Source: Lysobacterales bacterium | Lineage (GTDB): Bacteria; Pseudomonadota; Gammaproteobacteria; Xanthomonadales; Marinicellaceae | Reading direction: 5' to 3' | Assembly (NCBI GenBank): GCA_026982315.1 | Contig: JALSHI010000050.1 | Span: 1 to 64,000 of the forward strand | Length of the DNA: 64,000 bases | Shown here: piece by piece, positions 56,768 through 64,000 of the stretch | Layout: every line of letters begins with the position of its first letter | Numbering within the stretch: position 1 is the stretch's first letter | Notes under the pieces: model-generated | What the model saw: the letters and a program-made list of their open reading frames with translations, nothing else | What the model was told of the DNA's origin: nothing | Database searches by the model: none | Translations under genes and position numbers: made by a program

Positions 56768-57892
56768 TTATTGTGTGCCTTTCATAATCTTCAAATGCCC
56801 GGTGCTGTTATCGATTTGCAGGGGAAAGTGGCAGTGCGGGCACTCGGTTTGCACAAAGACCCGGACCTCGTGAGAGACCTCCTTGATGATCAGATTGGCA
56901 TCAGATGGCGGAATACCTAGCTCTTCGGCCAGATTACGCAGTTTTTTGCGCTCTTTTTTATCCAGTTGACCATCGGCCATCATGGCCATGACCTTGCTGC
57001 GAAACACTTCCCGACGGCGATTGATTTCATAAGAAAACCCGGAGGCCAAAATCGCCGCGGGCAAGGCCGCCATGGCCACGCCAATCAAGACAATAAACGT
57101 GCCAAAAGTCTTGCCCATAGGAGTCACCGGCACCACATCACCATAACCCACAGTGGTCAAGGTGACCGCCGCCCACCAAATGGCGCGCAAAACGGTGCCA
57201 AAGGCTTCAGGCTGCTTGTCGCCTTCAACCATATGAATACCGGCGGCCGCCATGACAATCAACATACCCAGAATAAAAAAAGCCGACGCCAGCGTCCCTT
57301 TTTCCTGCTTTAGCACCGCCACCATCAAATCCATGCTTCGAGAGTAACGGGTCAGCTTGAACACCCGAATCAGCCGGAACCCCCGCAAAATCATCAAGTC
57401 CCGGTAAATCAGCATGCCAAACCATACCGGCGCCACCGCCAACAAATCCACCAGGGCCATGGGCGTTAACATATAGCGCAAGCGGCCTCTTACCGGAGAG
57501 CGAAAACGCTTGTCTGGTGACTCCACAGCCACCCACACACGCAACAGGTATTCAACCGTAAAAACCACCAGGGAAAAGACTTCCAATGTCGTAAAAAAAA
57601 CCGCATAACGCGCAAAAATGGCTGGATCAGACTCGAGAATCACAGCCACCACATTCACTAAAATCAGTCCCATCAAAGACACCCGGATCAAACGGGCGGT
57701 ATGATTGGTTTTTTCCTTTTCCAGGATTTTGAACAACTGCTTGCGCCACCGCAGCCAGCGGCTTTGGGATTCCCGATGACTCTCCCGGCTCTGTCCAGAA
57801 GGCGCATGAGCCGTAACCGATTTCGGTTTTATTTCTCCGGCGCTGGCGCCAACTAGTGGCTCATCTGTGGTGTGACTGCTATTTTTCGGCAT
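56768..57892 (-). CDS. Voltage-gated-type potassium channel with C-terminal extension
   Basis: A 374-residue membrane protein of the six-helix Kv type. The voltage-sensor helix S4 carries regularly spaced arginines (ILRGFRLIRVFKLTRYSR), and the pore loop holds the selectivity filter TTVGYGD. A 65-residue cytoplasmic N-terminus is charged, and the C-terminus has a helical segment (DKKERKKLRNLAEELGIP) followed by a CPHC cysteine pair that may bind a metal. ATG 57892 (MPKNSSHTTDE) is chosen over an earlier GTG-like start. Potassium flux across the inner membrane. Confidence 0.92.
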   Translation of the reverse strand: MPKNSSHTTDEPLVGASAGEIKPKSVTAHAPSGQSRESHRESQSRWLRWRKQLFKILEKEKTNHTARLIRVSLMGLILVNVVAVILESDPAIFARYAVFFTTLEVFSLVVFTVEYLLRVWVAVESPDKRFRSPVRGRLRYMLTPMALVDLLAVAPVWFGMLIYRDLMILRGFRLIRVFKLTRYSRSMDLMVAVLKQEKGTLASAFFILGMLIVMAAAGIHMVEGDKQPEAFGTVLRAIWWAAVTLTTVGYGDVVPVTPMGKTFGTFIVLIGVAMAALPAAILASGFSYEINRRREVFRSKVMAMMADGQLDKKERKKLRNLAEELGIPPSDANLIIKEVSHEVRVFVQTECPHCHFPLQIDNSTGHLKIMKGTQ

Positions 57893-57983
57893 GGGTTCTG
57901 GGCCTTTATCCTGGTCGTTGCCATCAACGTTGGTCCCCTGCAAGCATAACCGCCAGCACTCGGGCAATCAATGCGCACCGGCA

Positions 57984-58874
57984 TCATTTCGAAGGCAAAC
58001 GCGCCGCTGGAATCATCCTCACCAAGGCCCGTAATAGCGGGTTACGGCTGTGTTGGCGCCAATAACGGCGCAAACCATACCATTTGAGGCGCTGCACCAA
58101 TGGTTGATTATGGCTGCAACTGCCCTGGTAGTGCGTGGCCCGGGCCTCGGGCACCAGCAGAATTTTTTTTCCTGATTTCTGCAAGCGGGCAAACAGGTCC
58201 AGATCTTCAAAGTGCAAGGGATAGCCCTCATCAAAACCACCCACCACTTCAAAGGCATCGCGCTTGACCACCATCAAGGCGCCAGAGACGGCTTCCACCG
58301 AGGCAACAGCTTGCGGCAATGGTTTATGAGAGAGGTTTATGCCTGCCAGCGCGTTCAGCTGTGCCGGATATCGCAGGGCCAGTTTTTCCAGACCCAGATA
58401 GGTTTTCAGCATGCGTGGAAAAGTGGGCAGGCGGCGGCGTGTGGCCCGTTGTTCACTGCCATCCGGATTCATGATCCAGGCCCCGGCCAAACCGGCCTCC
58501 GGTGTTGAACGCAGGGCCGAAAGCATACGAAAGATTGTATCCGGCTGTACCACGCAGTCAGGATTGACAAACGCCAGAAAGGGAGTGCCTACGCCATGTG
58601 CTGCCCGGTTACAGGCCGCGGCAAAGCCCCGGTTAGTGTCTTCTTTTAGCAGTTGCAACCGGCCTGATGCCAGGGCTTCTGCATGGGCTTTGTGCACCTG
58701 TTCGAGACTGTCATCGGTCGAGGCGTTGTCAATCAAACGAACCGAGCTCACACCTTCGGCATGCAGCAATGCTGCGATGGACTGTTCCAGGATGGCGCCG
58801 GCATTGTGGTTGACAACAATGGCCGTGCACGCATCGCTATTTGTCTCAGGTGGTGAAGACCGGCTCGCCATCAT
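57984..58874 (-). CDS. Family 2 glycosyltransferase (rhamnosyltransferase-like)
   Basis: A 296-residue GT-A enzyme with an N-terminal TAIVVNHNAG, NRGFAAACNRAA and FVNPDCVVQPD (a DxD-like position NPD), then GGFDEGYPLHFEDLDL, the ED motif. The C-terminus is basic and membrane-proximal. It resembles dTDP-rhamnosyltransferases, but sugar and acceptor are not predictable. It is the last gene of the surface-polysaccharide unit, six bases after the 608-residue gene stop. Confidence 0.88.
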   Translation of the reverse strand: MMASRSSPPETNSDACTAIVVNHNAGAILEQSIAALLHAEGVSSVRLIDNASTDDSLEQVHKAHAEALASGRLQLLKEDTNRGFAAACNRAAHGVGTPFLAFVNPDCVVQPDTIFRMLSALRSTPEAGLAGAWIMNPDGSEQRATRRRLPTFPRMLKTYLGLEKLALRYPAQLNALAGINLSHKPLPQAVASVEAVSGALMVVKRDAFEVVGGFDEGYPLHFEDLDLFARLQKSGKKILLVPEARATHYQGSCSHNQPLVQRLKWYGLRRYWRQHSRNPLLRALVRMIPAARLPSK

Positions 58875-58880
58875 TTGTGT

Positions 58881-60707
58881 CTAGTGACTGTGGCAGAATT
58901 CCCACAGCCGGGGCCACACTGCCAGACCCTGAGCAATGGCTTTCAGCTCGTGCCGCGCCCGCCTGGCGCATCCGCCCAGATCAAGGTCTTCCGGCCAGCC
59001 CCGGAATACTGGTGGCTCATTGCTGGCCAGGGCCTTGCCATTGGCTTCAATCAGTTCGCGCACATCGGCCTGCCAGTAAATGGGCGCATCCGGAGACTGG
59101 GCCAGTTGCTCCTGCAGGGAAGAGACGATATTGGCGCGCACGTGAATCATGTATTCCTGCAAACGATTGCTCAACACGCGAAAATCGGCATCCGCCAGTG
59201 ACCGCAAATTTTCGGCGGCCATGGTGATACGCTGGGCCGGGGAGCTGGCCTCACACTGCTCGGACTTGGATAGCAGATAATCCGTAACAAACAAGTTAAA
59301 GTTTGGCCGGCGGGCGATATGGTTCATACCACTGCGGCGCCGTTTTTCACCCTGGATATGCCCCAGCATCCACGGAAAATGTAATGCGACCTGATCAGGA
59401 TAGGTAAACAGCATCATGCCATTAAAAAAATGATCTTCGTTTTTGTCCACCGGCATGGCGAAAGGCGCCAATGTGGTGTTATCAATGGCCGAAGGCGCAA
59501 ACTGCCCCAAAGACAGGGTTTGGTAATCCGGCGAGTAATGCAACAAATGCGAGGCTTCAATGTGTTCCAGATAGCTGTCACGGGTGTGCCAGAAGGCCTG
59601 TTTTTGTTCGCCCTTGAGAAAATACAGCCAGTAATTGCTTTCCGCCCGGGGAGAGCCCCAGGTGCCATTGCCTGTAAGCTTGATGGGGCTGTTTCCATGC
59701 AGACGTTGCAACTCAGCCAATGGCTGGGCTTGCAGGCTTTTCACCGCCTTAGGGGCTTGCTGCAACCAGGCGGACAGGGGCTGTCCCACTGTCGCAATGA
59801 GATCCGACAGCACATCGGCTTCGACATGTTCGGTTTTTTCGCGGATTTCGTCCAGGTTGGCCCCAAAAGACACACTCAGCTGGGCATCCACTGAAAAATC
59901 CACCTGCGGCGAGGCCGCCTGCTTCAGGCGACGCGGTTCAAACAGAAAATCGTCATCGAAAAACAGAATCTTTTTCCCCGCCAACGCCAACAAGGCCAGG
60001 TTCCAGCTTCGCCCACCGGTAAACGGGTTGCCGTTTTCCGGCCGGTCCAGCAACCATTTGATGGCGGCTTTATGCGCGGGAAATTCCTTTTCCAGCATGG
60101 CAATAAACGAACGTTGCCAGACACTGCCATGATGCTGCACTGACAGTCCCGACTCCCGGCATATTTTTTCATTCAGCTTCTGGTTTTTTTCTTCACGCGA
60201 GTCATCAAAAACATGCACCGGCCAGCGATGGTTAAAACGCTGGCAGTAAACGCTGAGCGACTCCAGAAATCGCTGCAAGTTTTCAGGCCGGTCACAGGTG
60301 CGCACCACAAGACCTGCAAAAGCCTTGGTGTCTGCAGCAGAAAAGTCATCTGTTTGCGGCGGTGCCTGCAGTGTCTGCAACCACTGCTCATCGGACAGCA
60401 TTGCGCCCTTTTTTTGCAGGTATTCGAACACCGTGGCTATGGCGCCGCGCTGTGGCTTGAGAGCCGGAATGTGATGCGCCACACGATCAATGTGGGTCGC
60501 TAGCGGCTGAAAGTCCCGAGACAAAGCCAACGCTTGCAGGACTTGCTGGGTCATCACATGACTGCGCCCGTCGACAGGGTTGAAAAAAACCACTTCTTCG
60601 GCAGACAGTGGCGCGGCCACCCCGGAAACCGAGGCAAACAACGGGCTCTTTTCTGTTTTTGGGTTATTGGCCGTGGTCTGGGGACCAAAATCAAATTCAA
60701 ATTCCAT
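58881..60707 (-). CDS. Large glycosyltransferase-like protein of unknown specificity
   Basis: A 608-residue protein without signal or membrane segments. The N-terminal 120 residues contain a helical, winged-helix-like region (VVFFNPVDGRSHVMT). A GT-A-like part follows with VVRTCDRPENLQRFLES (a GT2-type start), VFDDSR, a GGRSWNLALLALAGKK stretch and the metal-type acidic motif FFDDDFLF (about 252-259). The last 200 residues are helical. The order and the operon fit a sugar-transferase or glycan-modifying role; I cannot assign a family. It overlaps the methyltransferase gene by 11 bases. Confidence 0.75.
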   Translation of the reverse strand: MEFEFDFGPQTTANNPKTEKSPLFASVSGVAAPLSAEEVVFFNPVDGRSHVMTQQVLQALALSRDFQPLATHIDRVAHHIPALKPQRGAIATVFEYLQKKGAMLSDEQWLQTLQAPPQTDDFSAADTKAFAGLVVRTCDRPENLQRFLESLSVYCQRFNHRWPVHVFDDSREEKNQKLNEKICRESGLSVQHHGSVWQRSFIAMLEKEFPAHKAAIKWLLDRPENGNPFTGGRSWNLALLALAGKKILFFDDDFLFEPRRLKQAASPQVDFSVDAQLSVSFGANLDEIREKTEHVEADVLSDLIATVGQPLSAWLQQAPKAVKSLQAQPLAELQRLHGNSPIKLTGNGTWGSPRAESNYWLYFLKGEQKQAFWHTRDSYLEHIEASHLLHYSPDYQTLSLGQFAPSAIDNTTLAPFAMPVDKNEDHFFNGMMLFTYPDQVALHFPWMLGHIQGEKRRRSGMNHIARRPNFNLFVTDYLLSKSEQCEASSPAQRITMAAENLRSLADADFRVLSNRLQEYMIHVRANIVSSLQEQLAQSPDAPIYWQADVRELIEANGKALASNEPPVFRGWPEDLDLGGCARRARHELKAIAQGLAVWPRLWEFCHSH

Positions 60708-61626
60708 GTTTTTTTTCCAGATATTTCAGCCAGCGGCCCAGCACGGGAATCCGGTGCCAGCGCCGCAGTGCGTTTTTCAAGTGATGCAATTCCTGTTCGG
60801 CCCGGATATGAGCGCGGATGACGGCATGATAATGGCCATACACCGACTCCGGCTCATCGGCAAAAAAATGTACATCAGCCACCGGTGGCAAGTATTCGGC
60901 CTTCTTGGCCGCCACCACCACATGATAGACCGGCACCCAGGGGATTTTGCCGGCGAGCAAGGCGCCATCTTTCCCCAATATCCGGGCATCCATCGAGGAC
61001 AGACCATTGCGCTGTTGATGCCACAACACGGAAAAAAAGGCCATTTTCTGCCCCAGCCACTGCTGCGCTGGCCAGTGTTCATCCAGTAGTGCCTGAAACT
61101 CATGCCGGTACAATTCTTTTACGTGGTAGGGGTTGTCATAGCCGGTGGCATCGGAATATATCGCCTTATCCGGCGTGGAAATGATAATAAAGCCATTCGG
61201 CTTGAGGACGCGTTCAAACTCTGCCAGCATGGCCTCTTGCGCGGACAGGTGTTCCAGAGTTTCAAAGGAAACCACCACATCAAAACTGCTATCCTCAAAA
61301 GGCAAGTGATCACACGACGCCTGGATAAATTCAGGCACTTTCCCACGGGTAACAGCTCCGTAACGCCGCCGGGCGTGTGCAATGGTGTCCGAGTCCACAT
61401 CCACACCCACTGCCCGGGCGGCGGTAGTGGCCAATAAATGTGTGCCGTAGCCTTCGCCGCTGGCCGCATCGAGGACGGTTTTCCCTTTCACCAACGGGCA
61501 GGCAAACGCATAGCGGTGGTAATGCTCGTACCAGATCTCGCGCTCACACTCCGGGGTAAAGCGCTCGCCGGTAAAAGGCATGACCGGCTGATCGGACTCG
61601 TGGTCAGCGGTTTCAGTGCTCGTCAT
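60697..61626 (-). CDS. Class I SAM-dependent methyltransferase
   Basis: A 309-residue methyltransferase with motif I VLDAASGEGYGTHLLA, motif II GVDVDSD and the FDVVVSFETLEHL motif. The N-terminal MPFTGERFTPECEREIWYEHYHRYAFA is typical of methyltransferases in O-antigen clusters. A C-terminal helical extension (about 250-309) may bind the glycan. ATG 61626 (MTSTETAD) or ATG 61632. It overlaps both neighbours, so it belongs to the polysaccharide unit and may cap or decorate the glycan. Confidence 0.88.
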   Translation of the reverse strand: MTSTETADHESDQPVMPFTGERFTPECEREIWYEHYHRYAFACPLVKGKTVLDAASGEGYGTHLLATTAARAVGVDVDSDTIAHARRRYGAVTRGKVPEFIQASCDHLPFEDSSFDVVVSFETLEHLSAQEAMLAEFERVLKPNGFIIISTPDKAIYSDATGYDNPYHVKELYRHEFQALLDEHWPAQQWLGQKMAFFSVLWHQQRNGLSSMDARILGKDGALLAGKIPWVPVYHVVVAAKKAEYLPPVADVHFFADEPESVYGHYHAVIRAHIRAEQELHHLKNALRRWHRIPVLGRWLKYLEKKHGI

Positions 61627-62482
61627 GAACATTTTCCAGTTGCGCGGCCAATTGTGGCCGCTGTTTTTTCAGGGTGTTGATTATCTCACAACGCAACGGC
61701 GCCAAAGGATCAGCCGTGATATATTCAGCGATCATTTGCCGGTAATGCGGGTGCTTGCGCAATAATCTCTGCATGGATTGCTCATCGGCCTTGAGATTCA
61801 GATCGCAAAAGCTCTGATTGCCGATATGGGCCACATAGGCATTATCAATGAGGATATTTTTCATCCCTGCCGCCTGTGCCCGCAGGCAATAGTCGTTTTC
61901 TTCTCCATAACCATGGCCGAACGTGGCTTCATCCAGCACACCAATGTGTTTTTGTGCCTCGGCGGTAATCAGCAGGCAAAAACCCACGCCCGTGGGAATT
62001 TCCGGGTATTCCGGCGTGTGATATTGATAAAGGCTTTCTGCCAGTTCATCACGATAAACCGGCACAGGCTGAGCCGCCAGAAACCGGGGAAAGCTGCAAA
62101 TCTCGGCATTATTGGACCATGGCGTGGCCGTGGCCAGGTCGGGATGATTTGCAATGGCCTGATCCACGGCAGAGAGCCAATGCGGCGTGACAATGGCATC
62201 CGCATTCAGCAAAACCACATGCCCGTCGGCCTGCTGTAATCCGGTATTGGCCGTAAGCACAAACCCCCGGTTATCCCGATGCTGCTGCAACTCCCAATGA
62301 TTACGCGCTGAAAACTGCTGCAGCAAGGGAGCCACGCGGGGATCAGTGGAAGCATCGTCAATCAACAGCACCCGTGCCCGGGCGCTGTGTTTTTCCAGGG
62401 CCTGAAGACAGCGGGCCAGCGCCGGAAAACCATTGTAAACCGGCACCACGACAGTGACAGGGGGGGCGGCCTCATGCCTCAT
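61613..62482 (-). CDS. Family 2 glycosyltransferase
   Basis: A 289-residue GT2 enzyme starting with TVVVPVYNGFPALARCLQAL, DRGF-like HRDNRGFVLTANTGL, the DxD-like LLNADAIV, and GHGYGEENDYCLRAQ (ED motif). A signal or membrane helix is absent. The acceptor is not predictable. Its ATG overlaps the end of the wzt gene by 11 bases and its stop overlaps the methyltransferase start. Confidence 0.9.
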   Translation of the reverse strand: MRHEAAPPVTVVVPVYNGFPALARCLQALEKHSARARVLLIDDASTDPRVAPLLQQFSARNHWELQQHRDNRGFVLTANTGLQQADGHVVLLNADAIVTPHWLSAVDQAIANHPDLATATPWSNNAEICSFPRFLAAQPVPVYRDELAESLYQYHTPEYPEIPTGVGFCLLITAEAQKHIGVLDEATFGHGYGEENDYCLRAQAAGMKNILIDNAYVAHIGNQSFCDLNLKADEQSMQRLLRKHPHYRQMIAEYITADPLAPLRCEIINTLKKQRPQLAAQLENVHDEH

Positions 62483-63692
62483 GCGACGTGGAGACCGGTT
62501 TGCTTTCGGTTTCTTGCCCGGTGTCGGCGCCCCATTGCACGGGGAGTTTAACCACGCCCAGTTCCCGGGAATGGCCCTGGACCCGTAATTCCATTTCCCA
62601 GGTGTCCATCAGGCGGATGCCTTCCGGGTCCATGGCGTGAGTGCGTATGCTGTAAGTGCCCGGCAACAAGGGAATCTCGGGAAAACGCACCTGAAAGCGC
62701 CACTGCTGACGATCCAATGGCTGTGGTTTGACATCGAACAGTTCGGACAAGGTGCCATAGACCGGCACCCCATCACTGCGAACAATACCCAGCGCCAGCC
62801 CGGGAGGCCGATCATCAGGCGACCAGCAGACCACGGAAATATCAAGATTTTCGTGACTGAGGATACGGTCAACAGGCCTGCCATTTTGCAACAGCTGCAT
62901 TGCCTTGATGTGATAATTGCTTTTGTCTGCCTGATTAACGTGCTGGTTTTGCTTGTCCATCACATTATGCTCATCTTCATAAGCCTGAGCCACCTGGTAC
63001 ACATCACCATGCTGTTTGACCCGGCCGTTTTCCAGCCAAAGCGCGGTTTTGCAGAGCTTTTTAACATGGTACATGCTGTGGGAAACCAGCATCAAGGTGC
63101 CGCCGCCGGTCAGGTATTCATCAATCCACTGGGTGCATTTTCTCTGAAAATTTTGATCGCCAACGGCCAGTATCTCATCGGTAATCAGCAACTCCGGCCG
63201 CGTTACGGTCACCACCGAAAAACCCAACCGCACCACCATGCCCGAAGAATAATGTTTAACCGGCTCGTCAATATAATCTCCAATATCGGCAAACTCGATC
63301 ATCTGATCCAGCTTGTCCTGGATGTTTTTTTTGTCCAACCCCGCCAGCGCCGCTGCCATTTTCAGGTTTTCTCGCCCTGTGTATTCCGGATGAAAACCGG
63401 AACCCAGCTCAAGCAAAGCGCCGATTTTTCCGTTGACAGTTACCTGCCCTGTGGTGGGCTGAATCATGCCGGAAATGATTTTCAGCAAAGTGCTTTTGCC
63501 CGCGCCATTCTTGCCAATAATTGCCAGAGACTCGCCCGGGTAAATCTCGAAATTAATATCCCTTAAAATCTCGCTGCCTTCTGTCAATGGCCGGGAGCGA
63601 AGCAGCGACACCATGGCGCGCAGGCGACTACCCGCCGTACTGGTTTTCGGATAAATTTTGCTGACACCGCTGACCTTGACCAGGGGACGCAT
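62472..63692 (-). CDS. wzt: ABC transporter ATP-binding protein for polysaccharide export (Wzt-like)
   Basis: A 406-residue ATPase with Walker A IIGKNGAGKSTL, a signature loop VKHYSSGMVVRLG, and Walker B LLITDEILAVGD. The C-terminal part (about 265-400; LDISVVCWSPDD, FPEIPLLPGTYSIRTHAMD) looks like the Wzt_C carbohydrate-binding domain that recognises a finished O-antigen end, often a methyl-capped one. This fits the methyltransferase gene downstream. ATG 63692 overlaps the wzm stop (TAATG). Confidence 0.94.
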   Translation of the reverse strand: MRPLVKVSGVSKIYPKTSTAGSRLRAMVSLLRSRPLTEGSEILRDINFEIYPGESLAIIGKNGAGKSTLLKIISGMIQPTTGQVTVNGKIGALLELGSGFHPEYTGRENLKMAAALAGLDKKNIQDKLDQMIEFADIGDYIDEPVKHYSSGMVVRLGFSVVTVTRPELLITDEILAVGDQNFQRKCTQWIDEYLTGGGTLMLVSHSMYHVKKLCKTALWLENGRVKQHGDVYQVAQAYEDEHNVMDKQNQHVNQADKSNYHIKAMQLLQNGRPVDRILSHENLDISVVCWSPDDRPPGLALGIVRSDGVPVYGTLSELFDVKPQPLDRQQWRFQVRFPEIPLLPGTYSIRTHAMDPEGIRLMDTWEMELRVQGHSRELGVVKLPVQWGADTGQETESKPVSTSHEA

Positions 63693-64000
63693 TAAATAAA
63701 ATCCTCAAAACGGGTGGATAAGCGGTTGAACACCCTAAGGCTCATCCATAACAGCCCCACCGCAAACAAACCTGAACTCAGTAAGGACAACCAGGGTAGA
63801 TTGGTGCCAAACAGCAAAGCCTGATGAATAAAGTCAATCGCAGGATAAACCGGGTTCAGGAAAAGCCATTGACGCACGGTTTCCGGCAGCAAGGACTTGG
63901 AATAAATGACGGGTGTGGCAAAAAACCACAGCATCAAAACCGAGGCCATGATTTGCGCCGTATCTCTCAGGTAAACCTGAACAGCGGCCAGCAAGAAGCC
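63692..64000 (-). CDS. wzm: ABC-2 type polysaccharide export permease (Wzm-like), partial
   Basis: The C-terminal about 100 residues of a membrane permease; the rest is beyond the window edge. Hydrophobic helices and the pattern VQVYLRDTAQIMASVLMLWFFATPVIYS with LNPVYPAIDFIHQALL fit the ABC-2 exporter family (Wzm/KpsM). It forms the transporter with the Wzt protein just downstream, to which it is joined by a TAATG overlap. Confidence 0.93.
   Translation of the reverse strand, partial: GFLLAAVQVYLRDTAQIMASVLMLWFFATPVIYSKSLLPETVRQWLFLNPVYPAIDFIHQALLFGTNLPWLSLLSSGLFAVGLLWMSLRVFNRLSTRFEDFI

Overview
The window looks like chromosomal DNA of a gammaproteobacterium of moderate GC content. Support comes from the rpsU-yqeY-dnaG-rpoD macromolecular synthesis cluster, clpS-clpA, secB-gpsA, EnvC, YggX, SbcB and a DUF4426 protein. 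A quinoprotein that ends in DLIFAHGFE, and an Oar-like TonB receptor, suggest a relative of the Lysobacterales (Xanthomonadales) or similar lineages. That placement is inference; a 16S or marker-gene tree would settle it. I saw no integrase, transposase, phage gene or CRISPR array.

Layout. 1-3920 (minus): rpoD (cut by the window edge), dnaG, yqeY, rpsU. 4060-8236: yggS, a DUF4426 protein, a roughly 500-base repeat-bearing gap, sucD-sucC, infA. 8300-10936: clpA-clpS. 11167-16415 (plus): FadL-type porin, a long class V aminotransferase, typA. 16678-17682: an unrecognised secreted protein. 17832-22152: gpsA, secB, a membrane-anchored rhodanese, envC, trhO. 22243-25997 (minus): tRNA-Phe(GAA), then yggX, two PH-domain membrane proteins and mutY, which read as one mutY-to-yggX operon. 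26097-27647 (plus): a two-gene accessory module of a secreted protein with a six-cysteine tail and an exported thioredoxin-fold protein, placed between mutY and ftsY. 27608-35491: ftsY, rsmD, coaD, ferredoxin, gamma-glutamyltransferase, MBL hydrolase, MAPEG protein, alkaline phosphatase, trmH. 35548-41122: a small exported protein, sbcB, a DUF368 protein, dusA, an arginine-deiminase-superfamily hydrolase with a small partner. 41297-44170: Oar-like TonB receptor. 44291-52294: a phenylacetate catabolism cluster (paaG-H-J-A-B-C-D-E on minus, paaY divergent). 52385-57892: quinoprotein dehydrogenase, two exported proteins of unknown role, potassium channel. 57984-64000 (minus): a tightly coupled surface-polysaccharide export and modification operon (wzm-wzt-glycosyltransferase-methyltransferase-large glycosyltransferase-like protein-glycosyltransferase), cut by the window edge.

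How it fits together. Most of the window is housekeeping: replication priming, transcription, translation factors, proteolysis, TCA cycle, protein export, tRNA modification and DNA repair. Accessory content is in four places. The paa cluster attacks the aromatic ring of phenylacetyl-CoA with an oxygenase, then isomerises and beta-oxidises the product; the ligase, hydrolase/dehydrogenase and regulator are not in this window. The ABC-dependent glycan operon builds a surface polysaccharide. The exported proteins at 52-57 kb share the IFxHGF-type motif. The Cys-rich protein plus thioredoxin pair at 26-27.6 kb is the best candidate for an undescribed system; it resembles a disulfide-rich secreted peptide precursor with its own oxidoreductase, but this is a hypothesis from sequence alone.
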